A stretch of 64,000 nt of DNA from Actinomadura hallensis (GCF_006716765.1 NZ_VFPO01000001.1:3782001-3846000); one strand, 5' to 3'. Positions 36,495 to 45,810 are shown, counted from the first letter of the stretch. The notes: generated by a model not told the origin, from the sequence alone. Numbers and translations are program-made.

Positions 36495-37681
36495 GGCCGC
36501 CCCGAAGGCCGGTAGGGCTCCTTGAGGAGCCGGTGGAACTCCCGGTGGAAGATCTGGTTGACCACCTCGTTGCGGCCGATGACCATCTCGGCGGCGTCGG
36601 CGCTCTCCACGGCCCGCTGCGACCCGCGCAGCAGCGGGAAGTCCTCGCCGTGGAGCACGGCCAGGAGGATGTCCCAGTTCTTGTTCCAGCGCCGCTCCCA
36701 GGCCTCCTCGTCCAGCCCCGAGTCCTCCACGGTCGGCACCAGGACCCGCATCTGCATGTAGCACTGCGCCGGATCGGTCTCGTGGGGGCGGAAGGTGAGC
36801 AGCTCGAAGTGGTCGGGCAGCCTCAGCAGGGTGCTGTTGGGGCCGACGAAGTGGGACTCGGTGACGTCCTTGCCGAGGGACTTGCCGGTGGGGTCCTCCT
36901 CCAGCCAGCGGTCCAGGGTCTTGCGGGCCGACAGGAAGCGGGCGTGCCGCCCGAAGTCCTCGACGGCGAGGATGTTGGTGTGGATGATCTTGCCCGCGGT
37001 GTTCGGGTGGGCGTACTTGATGTGGTAACCGTCCAGGAACGCGTCCTGCATGATCTTCCAGTTGACCGGCTCGAGGAAGGTCTCCTCCCGGAAGTTCACG
37101 AGCTTGTCGAGCCCGTAGCCCGCCATCGCGGAGTCCATCTCCGGGCCGAGCCAGTCGGCGACGTCGATGCTCGCGCCGGCGCGGTCGACGAGCCAGATGA
37201 ACCCGTGCCGCTCCTCCACGGGCAGCTCGACCAGGCCGTACTTCGAGCGGTCGATCTCGCCGAAGGAGTCCTCGTAGGTGATGGTGCGCAGGGACCCGTC
37301 GGGGTCGTAGGACCAGCGGTGGTAGCCGCAGGAGAAGATGCGGCAGCGGCCGGCGGGCGCCTCCTCCAGCAGGGCGCCGCGGTGGCGGCAGGCGTTGACG
37401 AATGCCTTGACCGAGCCGTCCTTCTGCCGCATGAGGATCACCTTGTTGCGCGGCATGGTGAGGGTGATGAAGTCGTTCGGCCGGGGCAGCTGCGACCGGT
37501 GGGCGACGATGGTCGGCACCGCACCGAAGATCAGCTCCCGCTCCTTCCGGGCGAGGTCCGGATCGGTGAACCAGTCCGGGCCGAAGGACTCGGTCGTGTC
37601 CATGAGGTCCGTCTTCTCTTCGCGCAGCAGCTCCAGCAGCCGGCGGATCCTGCGTTCGCGTGCGACGTCCGTGGCGGCCAT
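36491..37681 (-). CDS. Rieske aromatic ring-hydroxylating oxygenase, alpha subunit
   Basis: A 396-aa oxygenase component. The [2Fe-2S] Rieske ligands are in CRHRG and CGYHRW (spacing typical), and the mononuclear iron site is in DAFLDGYHIKYAHP. It would mono- or dioxygenate a ring or demethylate a substrate using electrons from a VanB-type reductase; the nearest is at 25472. The ATG at 37681 has GAGGAG 7 bases upstream and is preferred to the GTG two codons earlier. Sites 6 and 7 lie between it and the divergent acyl-CoA dehydrogenase. Confidence 0.94.
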   Translation of the reverse strand: MAATDVARERRIRRLLELLREEKTDLMDTTESFGPDWFTDPDLARKERELIFGAVPTIVAHRSQLPRPNDFITLTMPRNKVILMRQKDGSVKAFVNACRHRGALLEEAPAGRCRIFSCGYHRWSYDPDGSLRTITYEDSFGEIDRSKYGLVELPVEERHGFIWLVDRAGASIDVADWLGPEMDSAMAGYGLDKLVNFREETFLEPVNWKIMQDAFLDGYHIKYAHPNTAGKIIHTNILAVEDFGRHARFLSARKTLDRWLEEDPTGKSLGKDVTESHFVGPNSTLLRLPDHFELLTFRPHETDPAQCYMQMRVLVPTVEDSGLDEEAWERRWNKNWDILLAVLHGEDFPLLRGSQRAVESADAAEMVIGRNEVVNQIFHREFHRLLKEPYRPSGRP

Positions 37682-37715
37682 GTCCACTCTCCTCGGGTGT
37701 GTCGGGCACTGTCAG

Positions 37716-37736
37716 TAATCTAAAGGCTCTAGGTTA
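37716..37736. promoter_or_regulatory. 21-bp regulon operator, site 6
   Basis: TAATCTA-N7-TAGGTTA, one of the best palindromes of the set, 35 bases upstream of the Rieske oxygenase start. Confidence 0.7.
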
Positions 37737-37772
37737 TGAGGTCAACCCCGGGTCGCTTGCCGCACGTCCGGC

Positions 37773-37793
37773 AAACCTACTAGCCTTAGATAA
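37773..37793. promoter_or_regulatory. 21-bp regulon operator, site 7
   Basis: AAACCTA-N7-TAGATAA, 36 bases upstream of the acyl-CoA dehydrogenase start. With site 6 it places one operator on each arm of the divergent promoter. Confidence 0.65.
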
Positions 37794-37828
37794 GAAAACC
37801 GCCCGCATCACCGATCATGGAGTAGACC

Positions 37829-38986
37829 GTGGAGAGCGATCTCTTCGAGGAGGACCATCTCGAGTTCGGCCGCACCGTCGCCGAGTTCGTCAAGCGCCAT
37901 GTGGAGCCGAACCTGGAGCGGTGGGACCGGGATCGCCTCATCGACCGCGAGACGTGGCTCGCGGCCGGGAAGCAGGGCCTGCTCGGACTCGCCGTCCCGG
38001 AGGAGTACGGCGGCCCGGGCGTGGACGACTACCGCTTCCGGGTGATCCTCCAGCTGGAGATCGCGAAGGCGGGCGCCTCGTCGCTGCAGTCCGGGTTCTC
38101 CACCAACGACGACATCGTCCTCAGCTACCTCCTCCGCCACGCCGACGACGAGCAGAAGCGGCGCTGGCTGCCCGGTTTCGTGACGGGCGAGACGATCGGC
38201 GCGATCGGCATGACCGAGCCGGGGGCCGGCTCCGACCTGCGCGGCATCAAGACGACCGCGGTCCGCAAGGGCGACGGCTGGGTCCTCAACGGCTCGAAGA
38301 CGTTCATCACCAGCGGGATCCTCGCCGACCTGGTGGTCGTGTTCGCGCGGACCGGCGAGGACGAGAACGGCAGGGAGGGCTACAGCCTGTTCGTCGTCGA
38401 GGAGGGCATGCCCGGCTTCACGCGGGGCCGCAAGCTGGACAAGGTCGGCCTGCACGCCCAGGACACCGCCGAGCTGTTCTTCGACGACGTCCACGTGCCC
38501 GCCGAGAACCTCCTGGGCGAGGTGGGATCGGGCCTGGACTACCTCAAGCAGAGCCTGCCGCTCGAGCGGCTCGGCATCGCGATCGCCGGTCAGGCGTCCG
38601 CCGAGGCGGCCCTGGAGTGGACGCTCGACTACGTGCGCGAGCGCAAGGCCTTCGGCAAGCGGATCGCCGACTTCCAGGTGATCGCCCACCGGCTCGCCGA
38701 GCTGCGCACCTCCATCGAGGTGTCCCGCGCCTACCTCGACCGGTGCGTCCGCGCCTATAACGACGGCACGCTGAGCGCCGTGGACGCGGCCAAGGCGAAG
38801 TACTGGGCGACGGACCTCCAGGGCGAGGTCATAGACGCCGCCGTCCAGATGCACGGCGGCTACGGCTACATGATGGAGTACCCGGTCGCGAGGGCCTTCG
38901 TGGACGCGCGCGTCCAGCGGATCTACGGCGGGACCAACGAGATCATGAAGGAGATCATCCAGCGGGATCTCATCGGCCGTCCCTGA
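37829..38986 (+). CDS. Acyl-CoA dehydrogenase
   Basis: FAD enzyme of 385 aa that introduces a 2,3-double bond into an acyl-CoA. Motifs are AIGMTEPGAGSDL (flavin/substrate loop), FITSG, RKAFGKRIADFQ and the end segment QRIYGGTNEIMKEII. The medium-chain catalytic Glu of YEGT is Gly here (YGGT). The base is probably the Glu of LPLERLGIAIAG, the position used by isovaleryl-CoA-type enzymes, which suggests a branched or cyclic acyl group. The start is the GTG at 37829. It is monocistronic and followed by a strong hairpin. Confidence 0.95.
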   Translation: MESDLFEEDHLEFGRTVAEFVKRHVEPNLERWDRDRLIDRETWLAAGKQGLLGLAVPEEYGGPGVDDYRFRVILQLEIAKAGASSLQSGFSTNDDIVLSYLLRHADDEQKRRWLPGFVTGETIGAIGMTEPGAGSDLRGIKTTAVRKGDGWVLNGSKTFITSGILADLVVVFARTGEDENGREGYSLFVVEEGMPGFTRGRKLDKVGLHAQDTAELFFDDVHVPAENLLGEVGSGLDYLKQSLPLERLGIAIAGQASAEAALEWTLDYVRERKAFGKRIADFQVIAHRLAELRTSIEVSRAYLDRCVRAYNDGTLSAVDAAKAKYWATDLQGEVIDAAVQMHGGYGYMMEYPVARAFVDARVQRIYGGTNEIMKEIIQRDLIGRP

Positions 38987-39010
38987 CCGGCCCTGCCGCC
39001 GCAAGACGAA

Positions 39011-39053
39011 ACGTCGAAGGCGGCCCACCTTCGCGGTGGGCCGCCTTCGACGT
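39011..39053. terminator. Bidirectional terminator hairpin, 19-bp stem
   Basis: A perfect 19-bp inverted repeat beginning ACGTCGAAGGCGGCCCACC with a 5-base TTCGC loop, between the convergent acyl-CoA dehydrogenase and aldehyde dehydrogenase genes. Confidence 0.85.
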
Positions 39054-39076
39054 TCTCAGGCCAGTGCCGGAGGGGG

Positions 39077-40522
39077 TCAGGGGGCCGCGGGAGCGGCCAG
39101 GTAGAGGGACTTGTGCACCAGGTACGGATCGATGCCCTCGGGTCCGAGCTCGCGCCCCAGGCCACTGCCCTTCACGCCGCCGAAGGGCGCGTTGAGGTCC
39201 AGCTCGTAGTGGTTTACCCCGAAGGTGCCGGTCCGGATCCGGCGGCCGATCTCGATGCCCTTCTCCTCGTCCGCGGTCCAGACGGTGCCGCCCAGGCCGT
39301 AGTCCGAGTCGTTGGCTATCTCGATCGCCTCGTCGAGCGTGCCGTACGGGATGACCGCGAGCACCGGACCGAAGATCTCCTCCCGGGCGATCACGTCCTT
39401 GTTGTCCACGTCCGCGAACACGGTCGGCTCCACGAACCACCCCTCCGCGAGGTCTCCGGGGACGCCGCCGCCGGTCGTGAGGCGCGCGTCGCTCGCCCTG
39501 CCGGCCTCGATGTAGTCGAGCACCCGCCGCTGCTGCGCGCGGCTGACCATCGGGCCGATCTGGGTGTCCCGGTCGAGCGGGTCCCCGACCCGGTAGCCGC
39601 GCACGGTCTCGGTGATCGCCTCCACGACCTCGTCGTACCGCGCGCGGGGCGCCAGGATCCGGGTGCCGGCGTGGCACGTCTGGCCGTTGTTCGGGAGGGA
39701 CACGTTCAGCAGCTGCGCCGAGAAGAGGTCCAGGTCGGCGTCCTCGGCCACCAGCGAGACGGACTTGCCGCCGAGTTCCAGCGTGACCGGGCGGAGCAGG
39801 CGCCCGCAGGTCTCCCCGATGGCGCGGCCCGCCGCCGTCGACCCGGTGAACGCCACCTTGTCCACGCCCGGGTGCGCGACCAGGTGGGCGCCCGCCTCGC
39901 GCCCGCCGGGGACGACGTTGACGACGCCGCCGGGCAGTCCCGCCGCTGCGGCCGCCTCGGCGAAGGCGTAGGCGTCGAGCGCCGTCTCCGGGGCCGGTTT
40001 GAGCACGACCGTGCACCCGGCCGCCAGGGCCGGCGCCAGCTTCATCGCCGCCAGCGGCTGGGGGTAGTTCCACGGCGTGACGGCGGCGACCACCCCCACC
40101 GGCTCACGCCGCACGACGTTCCGGCGGCCCGCCGCGCCGGGCCGGTGCTCCTCCAGGTCGAGGCCGCAGATCAACTCGGCGTAGTAGCGCATCATGAACG
40201 CCGGGCCGAAGCCGTTGACCGACTTCGACAGCCTGATCGGCATGCCGTTCTCGCGGGTCACCGTCTCGGCCGTCTCCCGGCCCCTGGCCTGGAGTTCGTC
40301 GGCGAACTTCTCGAGCAGGCCGGCGCGTTCGGCCTTGCCCAACGCGCCCCAGGGGCCGGTCAGCGCACGCCTGGCCGCGTCGACCGCGGCGTCGATGTCG
40401 GCGGTGCCCGCCATCGCGGCCTCGGCGAGCGGCCGGCCCGTCGCGGCCTCCACCACCTGGTGCGCGTCGCCGTCGATCGGGGCGGCCCAGGAGCCGTCGA
40501 TGAAGAATTCCTTGCGGTCCAT
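39077..40522 (-). CDS. Aldehyde dehydrogenase family protein
   Basis: NAD(P)+-dependent dehydrogenase of 481 aa. Motifs are TPWNYP, FTGSTAAGRAIG, the general base in LELGGKS and the nucleophile in NNGQTCHAGTRI. It would oxidise an aldehyde to the acid, perhaps the aldehyde released by the retro-aldolase-like pair upstream. It is the last gene of the minus-strand operon that starts at 42502, 47 bases after the Cys-less thiolase-like gene. Confidence 0.95.
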   Translation of the reverse strand: MDRKEFFIDGSWAAPIDGDAHQVVEAATGRPLAEAAMAGTADIDAAVDAARRALTGPWGALGKAERAGLLEKFADELQARGRETAETVTRENGMPIRLSKSVNGFGPAFMMRYYAELICGLDLEEHRPGAAGRRNVVRREPVGVVAAVTPWNYPQPLAAMKLAPALAAGCTVVLKPAPETALDAYAFAEAAAAAGLPGGVVNVVPGGREAGAHLVAHPGVDKVAFTGSTAAGRAIGETCGRLLRPVTLELGGKSVSLVAEDADLDLFSAQLLNVSLPNNGQTCHAGTRILAPRARYDEVVEAITETVRGYRVGDPLDRDTQIGPMVSRAQQRRVLDYIEAGRASDARLTTGGGVPGDLAEGWFVEPTVFADVDNKDVIAREEIFGPVLAVIPYGTLDEAIEIANDSDYGLGGTVWTADEEKGIEIGRRIRTGTFGVNHYELDLNAPFGGVKGSGLGRELGPEGIDPYLVHKSLYLAAPAAP

Positions 40523-40569
40523 ATCTCAGTCCTCGGTCGCCGGCCGGTCGCCGGCGCGGTGATGGTCGG

Positions 40570-41742
40570 TCACAGGACGTCGGCGTCGCCGAAGAGCACG
40601 GAGCTGACCAGGGGCGCCATCGGCCCCCCGATGAACAGCGAGGTCTTGGCTCCCGGCACGGGGTTGGGCGAGTCTCCGCGGATCTGGCGCACGGCCTCCG
40701 CCGCCAGTCCCATCCCGTTGACGAAGGATCCGGCGATGTTGCCGCCGTTGGTGTTGACCGGGAGCGAGCCGCCCACGATGAGGTTCTCGAACGTGAGCAC
40801 GTCCCCGGCCGCGGGCCCCGCCGGTGCGAGGCCGTGGTCGATCAGGGACGCCACGGCGGGTCCGCTGAAGTTCTCGTAGACCTGGACCACGTCGACGTCC
40901 TCGGCCTTGAGCCCGGCGGCGTCCCAGAGCCTGCGGGCGACTCCGCCACCGCGCGGACCCGGGCCGAAGCCGGCCGTGCCGTAGGGGTGGTCGTTCTCGG
41001 ACAGCGAGGCGTAGCCCCCGGGGGCGCCCTGCGCGCCCGCGATGACGTACGCCGGACGCTCGACCAGGGTCTTCGCGCGTTCCGCCGAGACCAGCACCAG
41101 GGCGACGGCCCCGTCGTTCTCCCGGGAGCAGTCGAACAGCCGGAACGGCTCCACGATCAGGCGGGAGGCGTCGTAGGCCGCGGCGTCGAGCGGCTTCCCG
41201 AAGCCCGTCGCGGACGGATCCCGCTGCGCGTGGTGGTAGTTCGCCATGACCAGTGCGCGCATCGCGTCGGCGGGGACCCCGTCCTTCTCCAGGAGCCTCT
41301 GGGTCCGCAGCGCGCACACCTGGGCGGGAGCGCCCACGCCGGCCGACAGGTAGTGGTTGTCGTAGAAGTACTTGGCGTACCCGAGCCGGCCGGTCTCCTG
41401 CTCCGCCATGGAGCGGAACGCCACCACCACCTCGGCCTGTCCCGTGGCGATCGCGGCAGCGGCGTTGACGACGGCCGCCGCGGCTCCCCCGCCGCCGCCT
41501 CCCCACACCATCGACGAGTGCCGGAGCTCGTCGATGCCCAGCTCCGCGCCGAGCACGGGACCGGACAGGTCTCCCCCGGCGAAGGACGTGAAGCCGTCGA
41601 TCTCCCGGGGCGAGATGCCGGCGTCGGCGCAGGCGGCCAGGACGGCCTCCAGGACCATCCGCAGTTCGCTGGGGCCGCTCCCCCGCCTGTAGTGCAGATC
41701 CGCGATCCCCACGACCGCGGCGGCGCCCCGCATGCCGGTCAT
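40570..41742 (-). CDS. Thiolase-like lipid-transfer (Ltp) family protein, possible retro-aldolase
   Basis: A 390-aa thiolase-fold protein of the SCP-x/Ltp group. In place of the acylated Cys it has a run of Gly and Ala (WGGGGGGAAAAVV). It keeps VYENFSGPAV, with a Tyr at the place used by Ltp2-type aldolases, and TNGGNIAGSF. Ltp2 from steroid degraders pairs with a DUF35 protein to cleave a hydroxyacyl-CoA side chain. Here the DUF35 gene is directly upstream with an ATGA overlap, so the same reaction type is a fair proposal. The start at 41742 follows from that overlap. Confidence 0.85.
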   Translation of the reverse strand: MTGMRGAAAVVGIADLHYRRGSGPSELRMVLEAVLAACADAGISPREIDGFTSFAGGDLSGPVLGAELGIDELRHSSMVWGGGGGGAAAAVVNAAAAIATGQAEVVVAFRSMAEQETGRLGYAKYFYDNHYLSAGVGAPAQVCALRTQRLLEKDGVPADAMRALVMANYHHAQRDPSATGFGKPLDAAAYDASRLIVEPFRLFDCSRENDGAVALVLVSAERAKTLVERPAYVIAGAQGAPGGYASLSENDHPYGTAGFGPGPRGGGVARRLWDAAGLKAEDVDVVQVYENFSGPAVASLIDHGLAPAGPAAGDVLTFENLIVGGSLPVNTNGGNIAGSFVNGMGLAAEAVRQIRGDSPNPVPGAKTSLFIGGPMAPLVSSVLFGDADVL

Positions 41743-42188
41743 CGGTCCCCCTCCGCCCCGGCCGTCTCCCGGGTCCACCGCATGACCGGCCATGCGGAGT
41801 TCGGCGGGACCGCGATGACGCCGGAGACCGGATCCCCGATCCGGACGGGTTCGGAGTCCGGGTCGAGCATGCCGAGCACGCGGACGCCGCCGGCGCCGGG
41901 CAGCTCCACCACCAGTGACACGTAGGGGTGGAGGTCTGCCAGCTCGCTCATGTACGGATGGTGGGTGCGGCACCAGGTGAAGACGCGCCCCTTCGCGGCG
42001 ACCGGTTCCCAGGACAGGTCGAAGCCGTGGCAGTGCGGGCACAGGACCCGGCACCCCGGGAGCCAGGCGTCGCACGAGCCGCAGCGCTGGACGACGAACC
42101 GGCCCGCCCTCAAGGCCTCCCAGTAGTCGCGGTCACGGCCGTCGGCCATCGGCCCGGCGGGGAAGGTCTCGGCGGCGAGTGCGGTCAC
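41739..42188 (-). CDS. DUF35 OB-fold protein with zinc ribbon
   Basis: A 149-aa protein. An N-terminal rubredoxin-like zinc ribbon (CGSCDAW and LCPHCHG) is followed by an OB-fold domain (KGRVFTWCRTHHPYM, LHPYVSLVVELPG). Such proteins bind acyl-CoA and are obligate partners of thiolase-fold enzymes. It is coupled to the Ltp-like gene downstream and, through a GTGA overlap at 42188, to the small gene upstream. GTG 42188 is the start. Confidence 0.92.
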   Translation of the reverse strand: MTALAAETFPAGPMADGRDRDYWEALRAGRFVVQRCGSCDAWLPGCRVLCPHCHGFDLSWEPVAAKGRVFTWCRTHHPYMSELADLHPYVSLVVELPGAGGVRVLGMLDPDSEPVRIGDPVSGVIAVPPNSAWPVMRWTRETAGAEGDR

Positions 42189-42502
42189 TTCGCGTCCTCG
42201 ACGGGGAAGTTCTCCAGCTCCACGGCCCGCCAGGCGCCCTCGTGCATGATCCAGTAGGAGCGCAGCCCGATCGGGCCGTCGGGCGTCTCATAGACGGTGT
42301 CGCCGACCCAGCGGTCCCCCTCCTTGCGGACGTCGAGGATGGTCCGGCTCGTGGCCCTGCCGCGCGGCACGACGACGCCCTCGAAGACGGCGGGGACGAC
42401 GGACGGCACCATGTCCGCCAGGGACGCCTTGACGTTCCCCTCGACGACGTACCCGGTGTGGCGTTCGTAGAGCTCCCGGAACTCGGTGGCCTCGTCGGTC
42501 AT
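42185..42502 (-). CDS. Small NTF2/SnoaL-like protein, 105 aa
   Basis: Short protein beginning MTDEATEFRELYERHTGYVV. The pattern of a helix, then strands ending in DTVYETPDGPIGLRSYWIM and WRAVELENFPVE, looks like a cone-shaped NTF2/SnoaL fold, but I cannot identify a family with certainty. It is the first gene of the operon leading to DUF35, the Ltp-like protein and aldehyde dehydrogenase, with operator site 8 at 55 bases upstream. It may bind or isomerise the substrate. Confidence 0.75.
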   Translation of the reverse strand: MTDEATEFRELYERHTGYVVEGNVKASLADMVPSVVPAVFEGVVVPRGRATSRTILDVRKEGDRWVGDTVYETPDGPIGLRSYWIMHEGAWRAVELENFPVEDAK

Positions 42503-42556
42503 GTCGGCTCCTCACGGATGTTCGAGCGGGCGGCGACGGTGCGCCATCGTCCCAGT

Positions 42557-42577
42557 TATCCTAATGACAATAGATAA
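42557..42577. promoter_or_regulatory. 21-bp regulon operator, site 8
   Basis: TATCCTA-N7-TAGATAA, 55 bases upstream of the small NTF2-like gene and its operon. Confidence 0.7.
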
Positions 42578-42778
42578 GATGGGCAAAGTCCCGGCCGATC
42601 GCGACGCTGGGCAGCGCGGGATCAGGAGTCCCGGAGAGACCCCGGCGGCACGGCACGCCCCTCGCGCGAACGCGGCCGGCCGGACCCCGAACCGGACCGG
42701 CTCGCCGCCCGCCGCCGGCGAGCTGCCGAAGATCGAGAGCCGGACACCGGTCCGCGCCCGGGGGGAGACGGGCGCCAC

Positions 42779-42799
42779 AAATCTAAAGCCATTCGATTG
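42779..42799. promoter_or_regulatory. 21-bp regulon operator, site 9
   Basis: AAATCTA-N7-TCGATTG, a weaker match, about 96 bases upstream of the second Rieske oxygenase. The remaining part of the 392-base divergent gap (42503-42894) shows no gene. Confidence 0.45.
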
Positions 42800-42824
42800 T
42801 GCGGGCGGGTGCACTTGCCTTTGG

Positions 42825-42845
42825 TTACCGACAGGCATTAGGTTT
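42825..42845. promoter_or_regulatory. 21-bp regulon operator, site 10
   Basis: TTACCGA-N7-TAGGTTT, 50 bases upstream of the second Rieske oxygenase start. With site 9 it forms a pair 46 bases apart. Confidence 0.5.
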
Positions 42846-42894
42846 AGCGGGTATCCGAGTGGCCCCTCACCTCTAGACCGACCAGGAGCCCACC

Positions 42895-44043
42895 ATGACT
42901 GCCATCAACGAATCAGTGGCGCAACGGCTCACCCGGCACCTGCGCGAAGGCACCACGGACATGGGCGAACAGCTCCGTGTCCCCGTCTCCCACTTCGTGA
43001 GCCCCGAGCACGCGGCGCGGGAGCGCAAGGTCCTGATGCGCAGGCCGCTGATCATCGGGCGCGGTTCCGAGATCCCGAAGAAGGGGAACTTCATCACCCG
43101 CGAGGTGCTGGGCATCCCGCTCATCGTGGTGCGCAAGGCGGACGGCGGCGTCGCGTCGTACCTCAACATCTGCAAGCACCGCGGCGGCCGGGTCGAGAAC
43201 GCCGAGTCCGGGTCCAAGCGCTTCTTCACCTGCAACTACCACGGCTGGAGCTACTCCTGTGAGACCGGGCGGCTCCGCGGCGTGCCCTACGACGAGTTCT
43301 ACACGTACGTGGACCGCGAGGAGTACAGCCTCAACACCGTGCAGACCACCGAGTGGCAGGGCTTCCTCTTCGTGAACTTCGGCGACGCCGAGCAGCCGAT
43401 CGAGGACTGGATGGGGCCGGAGGTCAAGGCGCAGCTCGAGGACATGGGCGTCGCCGACTCCGTGATCTACATGCACAAGTCCTTCACGCTGGACATCAAC
43501 TGGAAGCTCGTCCTGGACGGCGCGATCGACGTCCTCCACCCCAAGTTCCTGCACCCCAACGGCGTCGGCAAGCTGATCGAGACCAACACCAGCGTCTGGC
43601 GCGAGTACGGCCACCACGGTCAGTCGTTCAGCCCGCGGACCAAGCTCAGCAAGATCGTCGAGGCCGGCGAGGAGCCCGAGGCCGCGTGGAAGCTGATCGG
43701 CAGCAACCTCTTCCTCTACCCCAACTCGTCCGTGATCCCCACCCCCGACCACGTCGAGTTCTGGACCGTCTGGCCCGACCCGGAGAACCCCGGCCGCTCG
43801 ACCACGGAGATCCGCTTCCTCGTGCGGCCCGACGTCCTCGACGAACGCATGGAGGCCCGGATCAACAAGAGCTGGGAGATTCTGAAGCAGGCCGCCATGG
43901 AGGAGGACTGGCCGATGGAGGAGACGATCCAGAAGAACTCCGAGGCCTGGCCGTACGGCAGCTATCTCTACGGCCGCAACGAGCAGCCGTGCCAGCACCT
44001 CCACCGCCGGCTCGCGGCCGACATGGCCGAGTTCCAGGTCTGA
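42895..44043 (+). CDS. Rieske aromatic ring-hydroxylating oxygenase, alpha subunit
   Basis: A 382-aa oxygenase component. The Rieske ligands are in CKHRGG and CNYHGWSY; the mononuclear iron site is in WKLVLDGAIDVLHPKFLHP, with two His. It is only distantly similar to the Rieske protein at 36491, so two different oxidations are likely. AGGAG precedes the ATG. It is alone on its transcript and must borrow a reductase, probably the one at 25472. The last 15 bases including the stop are repeated once just after the gene. Confidence 0.94.
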   Translation: MTAINESVAQRLTRHLREGTTDMGEQLRVPVSHFVSPEHAARERKVLMRRPLIIGRGSEIPKKGNFITREVLGIPLIVVRKADGGVASYLNICKHRGGRVENAESGSKRFFTCNYHGWSYSCETGRLRGVPYDEFYTYVDREEYSLNTVQTTEWQGFLFVNFGDAEQPIEDWMGPEVKAQLEDMGVADSVIYMHKSFTLDINWKLVLDGAIDVLHPKFLHPNGVGKLIETNTSVWREYGHHGQSFSPRTKLSKIVEAGEEPEAAWKLIGSNLFLYPNSSVIPTPDHVEFWTVWPDPENPGRSTTEIRFLVRPDVLDERMEARINKSWEILKQAAMEEDWPMEETIQKNSEAWPYGSYLYGRNEQPCQHLHRRLAADMAEFQV

Positions 44044-44061
44044 CCCAGTTCCAGGTCTGAC
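44030..44061 (+). repeat. Short tandem duplication of the Rieske gene 3' end
   Basis: AGTTCCAGGTCTGAC occurs at 44030-44044 and again at 44047-44061, so the last codons and the TGA are doubled. It probably reflects slippage and has no effect on the protein. Confidence 0.7.
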
Positions 44062-44264
44062 TCACCGCCGCACGCCCCGCCTCACCCGGCCGGACGGCGG
44101 CGGCCCGCGGCGGTGAACCCGGCCGAGCGGGCGGTGCCGGAGAAGCCGTCCCAATGCCCCGGCACCGCCTGCTCACCCACGGCCCCGGGACTCCGGCCGG
44201 CGCCACGGTGTCCGGCCGGCGGGCTCGCTACCGGCGGCACTTCACGACACGGGCGAGAAGCGCG

Positions 44265-44310
44265 GAGCCGGCCTGTCGGCGCGACTCTGGTCGCGCCGAC
44301 AGGCCGGCTC
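44265..44310. terminator. Bidirectional terminator hairpin, 20-bp stem
   Basis: A perfect 20-bp inverted repeat beginning GAGCCGGCCTGTCGGCGCGA with a 6-base loop, between the convergent Rieske oxygenase and MFS genes. Confidence 0.85.
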
Positions 44311-44329
44311 GGCTTCGGAACGCGGACGG

Positions 44330-45715
44330 TCAGGCGGGGTTGTGGCCGCCCGGGGCGAGCTGCTCCAGGGTCTTGCCCCGCGTCTCCGTGGCCAGCAGGG
44401 CGAACAGGGCGCCGAGGAGGGCGGCCGCGCCCAGTGCCCCGAAGACGGTGGCGTTGGTGCCGCCGTGGGCGATGATGCGGCCCACCACGATCGGGCCGAG
44501 GATCACGCCGAGCCGGTTGAAGACGCCTCCGGTCGAGCAGCCGAGGGCGCGGCTGCGGGTCGGGAACAGCTCCGGGGTGTAGAGGTAGAGCGTCACGTTG
44601 GTGGCGAAGATGAAGAACGCCGCGAGCGACGACCACAGCAGGACCTGGGAGCCGGAGGACGCGCCGAGGACCGCGAGCGTGCCGAGGGAGACGGCGGAGC
44701 CGGCGAGTCCGGCCGTCAGCGCCACGCGCCGGCCGATCTGGTCGATGGTCAGGGCCGCGACCACGCAGCCGAGGAACCCGACCGCGTTGGTGCAGAGGTT
44801 GTACTTCAGGGCGGTGTCCAGGTCGAGGCCGAACACGCTGGTGTACAGGGTCGGCAGCCACGCGGTGATGCCGTAGTTGACGAAGTAGCCGAAGAACCAC
44901 AGCGCCGAGACCACGATCGTCCGGCGGAGGTAGATCCCGGTGAACAGGTCGGCCAGGGTGCTGCGCGGCCGGCCGTCGACGGCGACGGGGTCGGGCGCGG
45001 GCGGCGGGAGCTCGCCCTTGGTCCGGGAGACCTCGGCCTCGATCTTGGTGAGCACCTCGTCGGCCTCCGGCAGCCGCCCCTTGGCGGCCAGCCAGCGGGG
45101 AGACTCGGGCACCCGCCGCTGCAGGAACACCATGAGGAGCGCGGGCGCGGCACCGATGGCGAACATGGCGCGCCAGCCCCAGTTGGGCACGACCCAGGCG
45201 GCCACGACCGTCGCCATGAGCAGGCCGGCCGGGAAGAACAGCTCGTAGAGCAGCACGAACCGGCCGCGGTGCCGGGCCTTGGTGATCTCGCTGACGTAGG
45301 TCGCGGCGACCGGCACCTCACCGCCGATGCCGAGCCCCTGGACGAAACGGAGCACGACGAGCCAGGCGAAGCCCGGGGCGAAGACGATCGCGAGGCTGGT
45401 CAGGCCCGTGACCAGCACGCCGCACATGACCATCCGGACGCGGCCCACCCGGTCGGCGAGCCATCCGGCCGCCAGGGCGCCCACCAGCATGCCCACGGAG
45501 CCGGAGGTGATCGCCAGTGTCACCTGGCCGGTGCTGAGGCCCCACTCCCGGATGAGGACGGGGAGCGCGGTGGCGATCAGGAGTTGGTCGAAGGCCTCGA
45601 AGAAGGTGACGACCCCGATGAAGGTCCGCACCTTCACGTGCCAGCGCGAGGTGGGCAGCCGCTCCAGCCGGGCGGCGATCGACGCCACGGTGGGCGGATT
45701 CGATACGACGGTCAT
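44330..45715 (-). CDS. MFS transporter, sugar/aromatic-acid type
   Basis: A 461-aa inner-membrane carrier with 12 hydrophobic segments in two halves. The signature GWLADRVGRVRMVM follows helix 2, and RFVQGLGIGGEVPVAATYVSE and PESPRWLAAKGRLPEA are typical of the metabolite:H+ symporter / sugar porter groups that include aromatic acid importers. It lies next to the aromatic operon and would import its substrate. Its promoter carries a CTAAG half-site like the MarR sites near 55 kb and a 7-bp inverted repeat. Confidence 0.92.
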   Translation of the reverse strand: MTVVSNPPTVASIAARLERLPTSRWHVKVRTFIGVVTFFEAFDQLLIATALPVLIREWGLSTGQVTLAITSGSVGMLVGALAAGWLADRVGRVRMVMCGVLVTGLTSLAIVFAPGFAWLVVLRFVQGLGIGGEVPVAATYVSEITKARHRGRFVLLYELFFPAGLLMATVVAAWVVPNWGWRAMFAIGAAPALLMVFLQRRVPESPRWLAAKGRLPEADEVLTKIEAEVSRTKGELPPPAPDPVAVDGRPRSTLADLFTGIYLRRTIVVSALWFFGYFVNYGITAWLPTLYTSVFGLDLDTALKYNLCTNAVGFLGCVVAALTIDQIGRRVALTAGLAGSAVSLGTLAVLGASSGSQVLLWSSLAAFFIFATNVTLYLYTPELFPTRSRALGCSTGGVFNRLGVILGPIVVGRIIAHGGTNATVFGALGAAALLGALFALLATETRGKTLEQLAPGGHNPA

Positions 45716-45810
45716 GCGTGCTCCTATCTTGCCTGGTCACAGCCGTATCGCGCGGCCAGGCGGGCCGGGCGAGGTGGACGTGATCCACCGCACACCCCCG
45801 CAGCCCGAAA

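Noticed and set aside
37829..38986. Inactive acyl-CoA dehydrogenase because YEGT is YGGT
   Set aside because: Isovaleryl-type enzymes place the catalytic Glu elsewhere, and a suitable Glu is present in LPLERLGIAIAG; nothing else is damaged.
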